Shown here: piece after piece, positions 26,515 through 35,826 of the stretch
Layout of the letters: each line of letters begins with the position of its first letter
Position numbering within the stretch: position 1 is the stretch's first letter
From: JAWVFM01 sp963823245
Lineage (GTDB): Bacteria; Actinomycetota; Thermoleophilia; Solirubrobacterales; 70-9
Direction of reading: 5' to 3'
DNA length: 64,000 nucleotides
NCBI GenBank assembly: GCA_963823245.1
Contig: CAWGKQ010000012.1
Location: 234,461-298,460 of the forward strand
The notes under the pieces: generated by a model
Told to the model about the DNA's origin: nothing
Database searches by the model: none
What the model saw: the letters and a program-made list of their open reading frames with translations, nothing else
Position numbers and translations under genes: made by a program

Positions 26515-27759
26515 GTACGGGTACGGTTCGCGCCCGTGCGCGGCCGCTATCTCCTCCGCCGGGCGCTCGTCGTCCTCGGTGCCGTCCTGGTTGCAGGCGG
26601 CATCGCCGTCGGCGGGTATTTCGCCGGCAAGGCGCTGTTCGGGGACGGCGACGAGGAGTCGACGAGCGCTCCCGCGCCGCGCATCGTCCTCCACAAGGCG
26701 AAGCCCGAAGCCGCCGCCGACCTCGGCTTCCCCGCCTTCGCGACGCAGAACACGACTCGGGTCGGGGGCGTCGACGAGGTCACCGACGCCGCCGGCGTCG
26801 CACTCGCCGCCTACCCGTCCACAGGCGGCGTCCCCGGGCCGGCCGCGGTGACGCTCGTGCCGGCCGACTCGTGGCAGGAGTCCATCGCCGCCGCCTCGCT
26901 GGTGGCCCAGCCCGTCAGCGCGCCGGAGCTCGTCGGAGGGGCCGAGGGCGTCCCCTCCATCACCGCCGACGCGCTCGGGACGCTCGCGCCCGCCGGCTCC
27001 AAGGAGACGAACAAGGCTCAGGTCTTCGCGATCGGGAGGGTCAGCACGCCCAAGGGTCTCGAGGCCACCAGGGTGCCCGGCTCGGATCCCGCCGTCGTCG
27101 CCGCGGAGCTCGCCCGCCTACGGAAGAAGCTCACCGGGTCGCCGCCGGAGCACATCGTGGTGGCGAGCTCCACGAGCCCGGAGTACGCGATGCCCGCGGC
27201 GGCATGGGCAGCGAGGTCGGGCGACCCGGTGCTGTTCGCCGGCGAGGGGCCACCCCCGCTCGCGACCCTGCGCGCCCTGCATCACAACGCCGGCACGCCG
27301 GTCTACGTGCTGGGCCCGCCCTCAGCGGTGTCCGAGCGCGCGTTCAACCTGATCAAGAAGGTCTCGCCGGGCGCGAAGCGCGTGGCCGGTGAGGACCCGG
27401 TCTCGAACGCGATCGACTTCGCGCGCTACGTCGACGGGAGCTTCGGGTGGAACATCAACGACCCGGGGCACGGGTTCGTCGTGGCGAGCGCGGCGCGCCC
27501 GCTCGACGCCGGCGCCGCGGCCGCGCTCTCGGCCGGCGGAACCTGGGGGCCGCTTCTGTTGACGACGAGCTCGACCGACATTCCGCCCGGGCTTCGCAGC
27601 TACCTCCTCGACCTCAAGCCCGGGTACGAGAGCGACCCCACTCGCGCCGTCTACAACCACGTCTGGGTGATCGGCGACGCGAACACGGTCTCGGTTGGCT
27701 TCCAGGCCCAGCTCGACGATCTGGCCGAGGCGGTCAAGGTAGGGTCCGCCGCGAAATGA
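26515..27759 (+). CDS. CWB2-type (cell wall-binding repeat 2) exported protein
   Basis: 414 residues. Basic N-terminus, one hydrophobic helix (LVVLGAVLVAGGIAVGGYFAG), then repeats of the CWB2 kind: ADSWQESIAAASLVA, PVLFAGEGPPPLATLRALHH, TPVYVLGPPSAVSERAFNLIK, GPLLLTTSSTDIPPGL and NHVWVIGDANTVSVGFQAQL. These bind anionic wall polymers or the surface. GTG 26515 is chosen because GAAGGA lies nine bases upstream. The longer frame from 26401 would begin inside the operator. Confidence 0.75.
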   Translation, partial: VRVRFAPVRGRYLLRRALVVLGAVLVAGGIAVGGYFAGKALFGDGDEESTSAPAPRIVLHKAKPEAAADLGFPAFATQNTTRVGGVDEVTDAAGVALAAYPSTGGVPGPAAVTLVPADSWQESIAAASLVAQPVSAPELVGGAEGVPSITADALGTLAPAGSKETNKAQVFAIGRVSTPKGLEATRVPGSDPAVVAAELARLRKKLTGSPPEHIVVASSTSPEYAMPAAAWAARSGDPVLFAGEGPPPLATLRALHHNAGTPVYVLGPPSAVSERAFNLIKKVSPGAKRVAGEDPVSNAIDFARYVDGSFGWNINDPGHGFVVASAARPLDAGAAAALSAGGTWGPLLLTTSSTDIPPGLRSYLLDLKPGYESDPTRAVYNHVWVIGDANTVSVGFQAQLDDLAEAVKVGSAAK

Positions 27760-28001
27760 GCGAGGCCGAACAGCCGGAGCGCCTGATCCGAGGGCGGGCG
27801 ACGGTCGACGACATCCGCGCCCTCGCGGGACCCTCGACGCCGCACTTCGCGCTTCAGATCCGCAACCGCATCAGGCGCCTGATCGAGCCGCTGCCCGCGG
27901 ATGACCCGGCACGGGTCGAGGGCGAGCGCCAGATCGCCCGGCTCGAGGACCTCGCCAAGCACTCGGGCGACCCGCGCGGGCCCCGCTCGGTCGCGGGCTG
28001 A
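27756..28001 (+). CDS. Small hypothetical protein (81 aa)
   Basis: An 81-residue basic/acidic helical protein with RATVDDIRALAGPSTPHFAL near the start and RLEDLAKHSGDPRGP near the end. Its ATG overlaps the stop of the CWB2 gene as ATGA and the next gene starts 4 nt later. I do not recognise the family. No membrane segment or signal peptide. Confidence 0.6.
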   Translation: MSEAEQPERLIRGRATVDDIRALAGPSTPHFALQIRNRIRRLIEPLPADDPARVEGERQIARLEDLAKHSGDPRGPRSVAG

Positions 28002-28005
28002 CCCG

Positions 28006-28773
28006 ATGGCACAGGCGCTCCGCGACGCGATCGACCGTGCCCGGGAGCTCATGAAGCCCGGCGCCGGCGACGGGTCGATGGACGCCGGCTACCTCGACCT
28101 GATCGGCGGCGAGCTCCCGTCGACCGGAACCACGCAGGACCTGATGCTGACGCGGCTCGTCCCCGTGATCTACGAGCGGTGGTGGCGGCCGGCCCTGGCT
28201 CAGGTGGCCAAGGGGCTCACCGGACCCGGGATGTCCGAGGAGGTGCGGATCGCGCGCCTGCTCCTCGGCCTCGGCTCGGGCGACACGGTGCTCGACCTGG
28301 CCTGCGGGCCCGGGAACTTCTCGCGCGAGTTCGCGCGCACGGTGGGGCCCGACGGCCTCGTCGCCGGCGTCGACGCATCGCCGACGATGCTCGCCCGCGG
28401 CGTCGCCGACACCGAGCGCGCCGGGGTGGAGAACCTCGCGCTGCTCCGCGCCGACGCCACCGACCTGCCGTTCGGCGACGACACCTTCGACGCCGCGTGC
28501 TGCTTCGCGGCCCTTCACCTCTTCTCGGACCCGTTCGCCGCGCTCGACGAGATGACCCGCGTCCTCAGGCCGGGCGGGCGCATCGCGATCATGACCTCGG
28601 TGCGCCGCCAGGTCACGCTGCGGCCGCTGAAGCCGGTGATCGAGCGGACGAGCGGGATGCGGGTCTTCGAGGCCGACGAGATCACGGGCGCGCTGCGCGA
28701 GCGCGGCTACGGCAGCATCCACCAGCGGCTGGCGGGCATGGTGCAGTTCGTCGGGGGGCGGTTGGCGGGATAA
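28006..28773 (+). CDS. SAM-dependent class I methyltransferase
   Basis: 255 residues of the UbiE/Methyltransf_11 type. Motif I is VLDLACGPGNFSREFARTVG, followed by VAGVDASPTMLARGVADTE, DATDLPFGDDTFDAACCFAALHL and MTRVLRPGGRIAIMTSV. Substrate unknown; the N-terminal 70 residues (YERWWRPALAQVAKGLTG) are typical of quinone- or lipid-type methyltransferases of this group. Starts 4 nt after the small protein and ends 9 nt before the HD-GYP gene. Confidence 0.88.
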   Translation: MAQALRDAIDRARELMKPGAGDGSMDAGYLDLIGGELPSTGTTQDLMLTRLVPVIYERWWRPALAQVAKGLTGPGMSEEVRIARLLLGLGSGDTVLDLACGPGNFSREFARTVGPDGLVAGVDASPTMLARGVADTERAGVENLALLRADATDLPFGDDTFDAACCFAALHLFSDPFAALDEMTRVLRPGGRIAIMTSVRRQVTLRPLKPVIERTSGMRVFEADEITGALRERGYGSIHQRLAGMVQFVGGRLAG

Positions 28774-28782
28774 CCTCGGCCG

Positions 28783-30363
28783 GTGACGGACGTCGACCGC
28801 GCCCACGTACGCCTCGCCGAGCTCGTCGCCGCACTCTCGCTCGGGGTCGACCTCGGCTTCGGACAGCCGATGGAGCACGCCCTGCGCCAGTGCCTGATCG
28901 CGCTCCGCCTCGCGGAGCGCATGGGGCTCGACGAGGACCAGCGGGCGATCGTCTACTACACCGCGATGCTCGTCAGCGTCGGGTGCCATTCCGACGCCCA
29001 CGAGCAGGCGAAGTGGTTCGGCGACGACATCGGGCTGAAGTCCGACAAGTTCGAGTACGAGTTCCCGAGCCTGCGCGGCATGGCCGCGACCATGAGGCGA
29101 ATCGGGGCCGGCAACCCTCCGCTTCACCGCTTTCGTATCGGGCTCGAGTTCGCGGTCTCGGGGCGGCGCGACATGGACCAGATGATCTCGAGTCACATCG
29201 CGACCGCGCGGGCGCTCGCCGAGGAGCTCCGCCTCGACGATGGCGTGGTCGAGGCGCTCGGCGGCGCCTACGAGTTCTGGAACGGCAAGGGCTGGCCCGG
29301 CGAGCGCTCCGGCGACGAGGTGCCCATGGCGGCCCGCCTCGCGCAGTTCGCGGAGTTCATCGAGGTGGCCCATCGCGTCGGCGGCGTGGAGGGCGCGACG
29401 GACCTGGCGCGGCAGCGCAGCGGCAGGCAGTTCGATCCCGCCCTCTGCACGCTGATCATCGACGAGGGGGAACTGATCCTGAGCGATCTCGACGCGATCG
29501 GCACCTGGGACTCGGTGATCGAGGCGGAGCCCGCCCTGGCGAAGGTCGTCGCGGGCGAGCGGTTCGACGCCGCGCTGCGCGCGGTCGCGAACTTCGTCGA
29601 CCTGAAGTCCCCCTACACCCTCGGTCACGCCGTGGCCGTCTCCGAGCTCGTCGCGGCGGCGGGCGGCCGGCTCGGAATGGCGGAGGACGAGGTTCGCACG
29701 CTCCGGCGCGCCGGGCTGGTCCACGACTTCGGCCGCCTCGGCGTCTCAAACGCGATCTGGGACAAGCCGGGGCCGCTCGGCCCCGGCGAGTGGGAGCGCG
29801 TCCGTACCCACCCCTACCTGACCGATCGCATGCTCCATCAGTCCGAGGCGCTCCGGCCGCTCGGGGACATCGCGGTGCAGCATCGCGAGCGCCTCGACGG
29901 CTCGGGCTATCCCCGTGGGCTGGCCGGGGCGGCGATCTCCCGGCCGGCGCGGCTTCTCGGGGCTGCCGACGCCTATCAGGCCATGCGCGAGCCGCGCCCC
30001 TACCGGCCCGAGCGCCCGGCCGAAGAGGCCGCGGCGGAGCTTCGCGCCGAGGTCAAGTCAGGGCGCTTGGACGCCGACGCCGTCGAGGCGCTGCTCGGCG
30101 CCGCGGGGCACCGCGTCATGCGCCGCCGCGAGGGTCCGGCCGGACTCACGCAGCGCGAGATCGAGGTGCTGAAGCTGCTCGCGCGAGGGCTTTCGAACAA
30201 GGAGATCGCCCAGCGGCTGGTGATCTCGCCAAAGACCGTCGGCAACCACGTCGAGCACATCTATTCGAAGATCGGCACCTCGACGCGTGCCACCGCGAGC
30301 CTCTTCGCGATGCAGCACGGGCTCCTCCCCGAGGAGGAGCTCGTCGCCGGCGCCGCTCCCTGA
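28783..30363 (+). CDS. HD/HD-GYP phosphohydrolase fused to a LuxR-type HTH
   Basis: 526 residues. The N-terminal half (20-250) has a degenerate HD-like segment (MEHALRQCLIALRLAERMGL). Residues about 265-420 form an HD-GYP domain: HAVAVSELVAAAGG, LVHDFGRLGVSN (HD), HPYLTDRML and HRERLDGSGYP (GYP). The last 75 residues are a LuxR HTH (LTQREIEVLKLLARGLSNKE, then SPKTVGNHVEHIYSKIG). It may couple cyclic-dinucleotide hydrolysis to transcription. GTG start. The targets are unknown. Confidence 0.85.
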   Translation: MTDVDRAHVRLAELVAALSLGVDLGFGQPMEHALRQCLIALRLAERMGLDEDQRAIVYYTAMLVSVGCHSDAHEQAKWFGDDIGLKSDKFEYEFPSLRGMAATMRRIGAGNPPLHRFRIGLEFAVSGRRDMDQMISSHIATARALAEELRLDDGVVEALGGAYEFWNGKGWPGERSGDEVPMAARLAQFAEFIEVAHRVGGVEGATDLARQRSGRQFDPALCTLIIDEGELILSDLDAIGTWDSVIEAEPALAKVVAGERFDAALRAVANFVDLKSPYTLGHAVAVSELVAAAGGRLGMAEDEVRTLRRAGLVHDFGRLGVSNAIWDKPGPLGPGEWERVRTHPYLTDRMLHQSEALRPLGDIAVQHRERLDGSGYPRGLAGAAISRPARLLGAADAYQAMREPRPYRPERPAEEAAAELRAEVKSGRLDADAVEALLGAAGHRVMRRREGPAGLTQREIEVLKLLARGLSNKEIAQRLVISPKTVGNHVEHIYSKIGTSTRATASLFAMQHGLLPEEELVAGAAP

Positions 30364-30449
30364 GCCCCCGCGAAAGATGGGGCGAACGCCTCATGACGCG
30401 GGGCCCGCCCGTCCGTAGCCTCGGCCGGAATCGACGAAAGGGGATTTCC

Positions 30450-30824
30450 GTGCCGAAGGTTTCCAAGGACAACGCCACCTACGACGACTACGGGCCGGTC
30501 GAGTCGTGGCACGAGGAGGTGGACGGGCACTCAATCGAGTTCGTGACCTTCAAGCAGGACATCGACTCGACCCCGATGCTGAAGGGACTGCCGAACGACC
30601 AGTGCCACTGCCCGCACTGGGGTTACGTGCTCAAGGGAAGGGTCACCTTCACGATCGACGGCCAGGAGGAGGCCTACGAGCCCGGTGACGCGTTCTACAT
30701 CCCACCCGGCCACCTGCAGCGCGCCGACGCCGGAACCGAGTACCTGCAGTTCAGCCCGGCCAAGGAGATGGCCGAGGTCGAAGAGCAGATCATGAAGAAC
30801 ATGCAGGCGATGCAGGGGGCGTGA
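30450..30824 (+). CDS. Cupin-domain protein
   Basis: 124 residues. Cupin motif 1 is H-rich (CHCPHWGYVLKGRVTFTIDG) and motif 2 is YEPGDAFYIPPGHLQRADAG, giving a likely metal site. GTG at 30450 follows AAAGGGG. Convergent with the thiolase gene; substrate unknown. Confidence 0.8.
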   Translation: MPKVSKDNATYDDYGPVESWHEEVDGHSIEFVTFKQDIDSTPMLKGLPNDQCHCPHWGYVLKGRVTFTIDGQEEAYEPGDAFYIPPGHLQRADAGTEYLQFSPAKEMAEVEEQIMKNMQAMQGA

Positions 30825-30869
30825 GGGCGCGACCTGGACGTGGTCGCGGCCGACGATTCCCAGTGGCGG

Positions 30870-32051
30870 TTAGACCCGCTCGATGATCGTGCCGGTGCCG
30901 AGGCCGCCGCCGCAGCACATCGTCACGAGGCCCACCGACTTGTCGGAGCGCTCGAGCTCGTGCAGGAGCGTCGTGATCAGGCGGGCGCCCGTGGAGCCGA
31001 GCGGGTGGCCGATGGCGATCGCGCCGCCGTTGACGTTGACGCGGTCCATGTCGGGCTCGAGCTCGCGCCGCCAGGCGGCGACAACGGAGGCGAACGCCTC
31101 GTTGATCTCGATCAGGTCGATGTCGTCGATCTTCATCCCGTTGCGATCGAGGAGCTTCCTCGTCGCGGGGATGGGCCCGGTGAGCATGATCACCGGGTCG
31201 ACGCCCACGGTCGTCTGATCGACGATCTTCGCCCTCGGGGTGAGGCCCAGGGCGTCGGCCTTCTCGCGGGCCATCAGGAGCACGGCGGCCGCGCCGTCAG
31301 AGACCTGCGATGAGTTGCCGGCCGTGACCTTGCCGTCCTCCTTGAAGACGGTCTTCAGGGTCGAGAGCTTCTCGAGGCTGGTGTCGGGTCGAATGCCCTG
31401 GTCGGTCACGTAGGTGTCGCCGTTGACACCGAACGGCACCATCTCGCGCTCGAAGCGGCCCTCCTCGGTCGCCTGGTGGGCGAGCTGGTGCGACCGAAGG
31501 CCGATCTCGTCGAGCTCGGAGCGGGGAATCTCCCACTTGTCGGCGATCATCTCGGCCGAGATCCCCTGCGGCACGAGGTTGTAGCGCTCCATGAGCTGGG
31601 GGGAGAAGGCGAAGCCGTGCTCCTTCTGCACCTCGAGCGAGTCGGCGAAGGAGATGTGGCCCATGTGCTCGACGCCACCGCCGATCGCGACGTCGTGGAC
31701 GCCGGAGGCGATCAGCGCGGCGGCGAAGTTCACCGCCTGCTGGGCGGAGCCGCACTGGCGGTCGACCGTCGTCGCCGGAGTCTCGATCGGAAGGCCCGCC
31801 TCGAGCCAGGCGTTGCGGCCGATGTTGATCGCCTGCTCGCCGAACTGCTGCACGCAGCCGGCGACGACGTCCTCGACCTCGGAGGCGTCGATCCCGGCGC
31901 GGTCGATCAGCTCGGAGTAAGTCTTTGCGAGGAGCGTCGAGGGGTGGGTGTCCTTGTAATAGCCCTTCTCCTCGTGGCCGCGCCCGACAGGGGTTCTCAC
32001 CGCCTCGACGATGACGACCTCTCGACCGCTGAACTTGCCGTTGCTAGCCAT
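30870..32051 (-). CDS. Acetyl-CoA C-acyltransferase (thiolase)
   Basis: 393 residues. Cleaves beta-ketoacyl-CoA or condenses acetyl-CoA. Motifs: ATTVDRQCGSAQQAVNFAA (acyl cysteine), GGGVEHMGHISFADS, ETGxxx-like NEAFASVVAAW, NVNGGAIAIGHPLGSTGARL and VTMCCGGGLGTGTIIE (second cysteine). The ATG at 32051 follows GGAGG. A TetR-type palindrome lies 45-64 nt upstream. Confidence 0.95.
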   Translation of the reverse strand: MASNGKFSGREVVIVEAVRTPVGRGHEEKGYYKDTHPSTLLAKTYSELIDRAGIDASEVEDVVAGCVQQFGEQAINIGRNAWLEAGLPIETPATTVDRQCGSAQQAVNFAAALIASGVHDVAIGGGVEHMGHISFADSLEVQKEHGFAFSPQLMERYNLVPQGISAEMIADKWEIPRSELDEIGLRSHQLAHQATEEGRFEREMVPFGVNGDTYVTDQGIRPDTSLEKLSTLKTVFKEDGKVTAGNSSQVSDGAAAVLLMAREKADALGLTPRAKIVDQTTVGVDPVIMLTGPIPATRKLLDRNGMKIDDIDLIEINEAFASVVAAWRRELEPDMDRVNVNGGAIAIGHPLGSTGARLITTLLHELERSDKSVGLVTMCCGGGLGTGTIIERV

Positions 32052-32095
32052 GGGATGCCTCCGATCGGACTCTGTGCGGACGCGACGGACGATAT

Positions 32096-32115
32096 CTGAC
32101 TGACGAGTCAATCAG
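32096..32115. promoter_or_regulatory. TetR-type operator upstream of thiolase
   Basis: The 20-bp sequence reads CTGA-C-TGAC-GA-GTCA-A-TCAG, an inverted repeat with 16 of 20 bases symmetric. It matches the acyl-CoA dehydrogenase site at 26397-26420 in the same core positions. It lies between the thiolase start and the upstream membrane-protein stop. Confidence 0.65.
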
Positions 32116-32149
32116 TCTCAGCGAGGATGCGTTGGCGAGCCCGATGGGT

Positions 32150-32620
32150 CTACTGGCTCGGAAGCGGGTTCCCCGCGATGAACAGGAACCACACGCCCAT
32201 CGCCACGAACGCGACGATGACCGAGCTCAGGAGGACGGCCTCCATCACCGACCAGCGTCGGGTCGACTTGCGCTCGTCGCTGAGGCTGCGCCAGAGCATC
32301 ACCCGCTCCACGTGGACCCTCGTCGTGCCGACGAGTCTCTCGTAAAGGCGGTTCAGCCAGGCGAGGACGAAGACGACGATGATGATCGAGATCACGATCC
32401 CGAAGAAGACCAGCATGTAGGGGCCCGCCGAGGGGGCCTGCGAGCTGGAGATCTTCGATCCGATCCAGATCCAGCCGAACGGGATGACGGTCCAAAGGGA
32501 GAAGGCCGCCAGGAGCATCACGGCCGCGATCGTCGCCGCCGCAAAGCGCCTCGCTCCCCCGACGAGCGCTCCGCCGTGTCGTGCAGTCTCCGATCCAGCG
32601 CTCGCCATCTCACACAGCAT
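32150..32620 (-). CDS. Small integral membrane protein, three helices
   Basis: About 156 residues. Hydrophobic segments: AAATIAAVMLLAAFSLWTVI, MLVFFGIVISIIIVVFVLAW and VMEAVLLSSVIVAFVAMGVW, separated by a basic cytosolic loop (RLYERLVGTTRVHVERVMLW). Start ATG 32620 or 32608; no strong ribosome site. No family recognised. Upstream of thiolase, divergent from the 3-hydroxyacyl-CoA dehydrogenase gene. Confidence 0.65.
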   Translation of the reverse strand: MLCEMASAGSETARHGGALVGGARRFAAATIAAVMLLAAFSLWTVIPFGWIWIGSKISSSQAPSAGPYMLVFFGIVISIIIVVFVLAWLNRLYERLVGTTRVHVERVMLWRSLSDERKSTRRWSVMEAVLLSSVIVAFVAMGVWFLFIAGNPLPSQ

Positions 32621-32653
32621 GATAGGAACGGTGGCCATGGGGGCTTGGGAGCG

Positions 32654-33475
32654 ATGAGCGCAGACACCTACTCGCGTCCCGCGGTCGCGGGGGCGGGCAC
32701 GATCGCGTGCAGCCTCGCCGCCGCGGCGAGCGCGCTCGGCGGCGTGCGCCTGCTCGCGCGCAGCGACGCCTCGGCATGGCGGGCGGAGGAGACGATCGAG
32801 GACCTCGCGAAGAAGGTCGACGGAGCCGTTGCGGGCAAGGTCAAGGTCACCACCGACGCCGCCGACCTCGCGGGCTCGGACCTCGTCGTTGAGGCGATCA
32901 AGGAGGACCTGGACGAGAAGGTGGAGCTGCTTCGCACCCTCGGCGAGGCCTGCCCCGACGCCGACCTCGCCTCGACCACCTCTTCGCTGCCGATCGCCGC
33001 GCTCGCCGAGCGCAGCGGCCACGCCGACCGGGTCCTCGGGCTCCACGTCTTCAACCCGGTGCACCGCATGGAGCTGGTCGAGCTCTGCACGCCGGACGGC
33101 CTTCGCGACGGCGCGAGCGAGCGCGCCGAGGCCTGGTGCCGCGCCCTCGGCAAGACGCCGATCCACGTTCCCGACGAGGCGGGGTTCGTGGTCAACCGGC
33201 TTCTCTTCCCCTACCTCTTCGACGCGGTTCGCCTTCTCGAGCGCACGGGCATGAGCGCCGAGGACGTCGACGCATGCATGACCCTTGGAACCGGCCACCC
33301 GATGGGACCGCTGCGGCTGCTCGACTTCATCGGCCTCGACGTCGCGGAGGCGATCGGCGACGCGCTGTACGCCGACTCGGGCGAGCCCGCGCACCGGCCG
33401 CCCGGCCGCCTCGTGGAGATGGTCGGCATTGGCAGGCTCGGCCGGAAGTCGGACGCCGGCTTCTATGAGTACTGA
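32654..33475 (+). CDS. 3-Hydroxyacyl-CoA dehydrogenase
   Basis: 273 residues, single NAD-binding plus C-terminal helical domain. VAGAGTIACSLAAAASALG is the Rossmann loop (GAGTIA in place of GxGxMG), LVVEAIKEDLDEK, FNPVHRMELVEL with the catalytic histidine, and GFVVNRLLFPYLFDAVRLLE follow. Oxidises 3-hydroxyacyl-CoA in beta-oxidation or related routes. The ATG follows GGGAG. Stop overlaps the next start. Confidence 0.92.
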   Translation: MSADTYSRPAVAGAGTIACSLAAAASALGGVRLLARSDASAWRAEETIEDLAKKVDGAVAGKVKVTTDAADLAGSDLVVEAIKEDLDEKVELLRTLGEACPDADLASTTSSLPIAALAERSGHADRVLGLHVFNPVHRMELVELCTPDGLRDGASERAEAWCRALGKTPIHVPDEAGFVVNRLLFPYLFDAVRLLERTGMSAEDVDACMTLGTGHPMGPLRLLDFIGLDVAEAIGDALYADSGEPAHRPPGRLVEMVGIGRLGRKSDAGFYEY

Positions 33476-33877
33476 GGACCTCGACGCGCAGGCAAAGGCG
33501 GCCGCACCGGCGATGAAGGCGTACGCGGAGGCGAACCAGCTCTTCTACTACGAGAACTGGTCGCTCCCGCAGGCGACCCAGATCCTCCGCCACGAGCGCG
33601 AGCTCGCGGAGCATCCCTTCGCGGAGGTTCCGAAGAGCGTGCGCTCGGCCGCATACGAGCTCGGCCACGGGCCGATCCCGAGCGGCCGCGCCTGGAAGCT
33701 CGGCACCGAGGCGTTCTTCCGCGCCTACGCCCAGTCGGTGGGTATGAAGCGGGTCGACAACGCGGCGTTCAGGGCAGCGCGACTGTGGTCGCCGACGCGA
33801 CGAACGTCGTCGACGAGAGCGACGAGACGAACAATCAGAGATTCGGCTCGGGCTCGTGCTTCGTCGAGCCGCACTGA
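33465..33877 (+). CDS. Hypothetical protein with disrupted 3' end
   Basis: Starts at ATG 33465, overlapping the dehydrogenase stop. About 105 residues look real and soluble: KAYAEANQLFYYENWSLPQA, QILRHERELAEHPFAEVPKS, FFRAYAQSVGMKRVDNAAF. The frame then runs on antisense through the next gene to 34118, which is implausible. From 33785 another frame encodes VVADATNVVDESDETNNQRF up to a stop at 33877, a CARDB-like C-terminus unrelated to the first part. The true 3' end is uncertain. Confidence 0.4.
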
Positions 33878-33925
33878 GCCGCGGCGTCGCGCTGCCGGAA
33901 CAGCTTGCGGACGCCTTCGGCGTCC

Positions 33926-34183
33926 TTACATGCTGGTTTCGGGGCTGGCGCCCCTCACGTCCTTACCTGCCAGGTCCCAGATTACGTCCGCCTCCGAGAT
34001 CCCCTGCCGGCGCGCCGCGTCGGCGATGTCGGCCCACGGGAGGTGGGCCTCCGGGAGGTCATCCCAGCGCGCCAGCTCCATGGCCTCCAGCGCGCCTCGC
34101 AATGCGGGGCCGAGGTGATCCTCGGCGCTCAGCATCCCCTTCAGGATCTCGAGCTGCTTGTCGGTGAGCCGGACGACCCACAT
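33926..34183 (-). CDS. Small conserved-looking hypothetical protein (85 aa)
   Basis: 85 residues from ATG 34183, which has AAAGGGG six bases upstream. VVRLTDKQLEILKGMLSAED near the N-terminus and WADIADAARRQGISEADVIW towards the C-terminus. Mostly helical, acidic, no signal. Family not recognised. Confidence 0.65.
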   Translation of the reverse strand: MWVVRLTDKQLEILKGMLSAEDHLGPALRGALEAMELARWDDLPEAHLPWADIADAARRQGISEADVIWDLAGKDVRGASPETSM

Positions 34184-34259
34184 CGGCTGCCCCTTTCTCG
34201 ATCGCTGTCCGCAAGCTAGGAGCAGCCACGGACGGAATCCGCAGGCTCGAAAGCCGCAC

Positions 34260-35613
34260 CTAGCGGTTTTCGGGGCCCGCCGGCTCGCTCGGCGCGGGCG
34301 CCGGCGTCGCGATCGGGAACTCAGCCGTCGCACGCGCGTGGATGCGCACGGCGACGATGCGGTTGTCGCGCACCGATTCGACGCGGATCTCGTAGCCGTC
34401 GGCGGTGATCCGGTCGCCGCGCTTCGGCAGACGGCCGAGCTCCGAGAAGACGTAGCCCCCGATCGAGTTGAAGGCGTCGGAGTCGACGGGCAGATGGATG
34501 TCGTTGTCCTCCAGGTCGCCGAGCGAGACGTGCCCGCGCACGTAGTAGTCGCCGTCGGGAAGCCTGCGGACCGACGCGGAGCGAGGGTCGGTCTCGTCCT
34601 CGATCTCGCCGACGACCTCCTCGAGGATGTCCTCGACGGTGACGATGCCGACCGTTCGCCCGTACTCGTCGAAGACGACGGCGAGCGCGCTCCGCTGGCG
34701 CTGGAAGTCGGCCAGGAGATCGTCGAGCGGCTTCGTCTCGGGAAAGATCGGCACCTCGCGGATCGCGGGCTCGATCGAGGCCTCGGCGCCGGCGTTCATG
34801 TAGAGGCGGGCGAGGCTGTTGTTGTGGACGATCCCGCGGACCTTGTCGGGGTTGTCGTCCTCGATGACGACGAGGCGCGTGTGCCCGGAGGAGATGCAGC
34901 GGCGAAGTGCCGCCTCGGCGGTGTCAGACGGCGTCGACCGTGATCACGGCCGGAATCGGCGTCATCACCTCCCGCGCCGCCTGCTCGTGGAGGTGGAAGA
35001 CGCCCGAGAGCATCCCGGCCTCGCCAGGGTCGAGCGTGCCGCCGATTGCCGACGTCTCGATGATCGCCCTCACGTCCGCCTCGGTGTGGCGCTCCTCGAG
35101 CGCCTCGGGGCTGACGCCGAACAGCCGGACGGTGGCGTTCGCGAGCTTCGTCAACGCGACCGTGAACGGGGCGCTCGCCGAGCGGAACACGGCGAGCGGA
35201 CGCGCCAGCCTCCGCAGGGTTCTCTCCGCCCGGGTGATCGCGATCATCTTGGGAACCTGCTCTCCGAACGAGATGTGAACCGCCGTCACCAGCACGAACG
35301 CGATCGTCAGCGAGATCGCCGCCGCGACTCCGTGCGAGAACCCGCCGAAAACAGGCTCAAGCAACTTCGCGAGCGAGGGCTCGCCGAGAAAGCCGATCCC
35401 GATCGAAGCCATCGTGATGCCGACCTGACAGGCCGACAGGTACTCGTCGATCCGGCTGAGCTCGGCCAGCGCCGACTGCGCCCCGCGAGCCCCCTGCTCG
35501 GCCAGCACCTCGAGCCGCGATCGTCGCGACCGCACGAGGGCGAACTCCGCGGCGACGAACAGCCCGTTGACGGCGACCAGCAGCAGCAGGAGGACGAGAA
35601 GCAGAGCGGTCAA
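34260..35613 (-). CDS. CNNM/CBS/CorC_HlyC membrane protein (hemolysin C-type), one frameshift
   Basis: N-terminal part (35613 to 34926): CNNM transmembrane domain with VAEFALVRSRRSRLEVLAEQ and VHISFGEQVPKMIAITRAE, then the first CBS motif VMTPIPAVITVDAV. At 34926 an extra T makes a TGA; without it the frame runs on as DTAEAALRRCISSGHTRLVV into the second CBS (VFDEYGRTVGIVTVEDILEE) and the CorC_HlyC domain ending at 34260. Family members are linked to Mg/Co efflux. TTG start. Confidence 0.88.
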
Positions 35614-35826
35614 AGCAGACTGCGCTCGAGTGCGCTCTCGCCCCTATGCGGCCCGGTACTTCGAGGAGGGTGGTCGTCGTCCATCGGCGACGTGGCAACG
35701 GTACCAGCCGCGGAAGGCGGCGGAAGGTCGGGGGAGTCGGGGGTCGCCTAAGGGTCATTCCCGATAGACGAGGGAGCATTGCGCTGAGAGCCTCCGGTGA
35801 AGAAGCAATCGACACGGGAGTTATCC

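Noticed and set aside
28179..30824. An 881-codon plus frame covering the methyltransferase and HD-GYP genes
   Set aside because: Only its last 124 codons (cupin, from GTG 30450) are real; the rest is the wrong frame of two clear genes.
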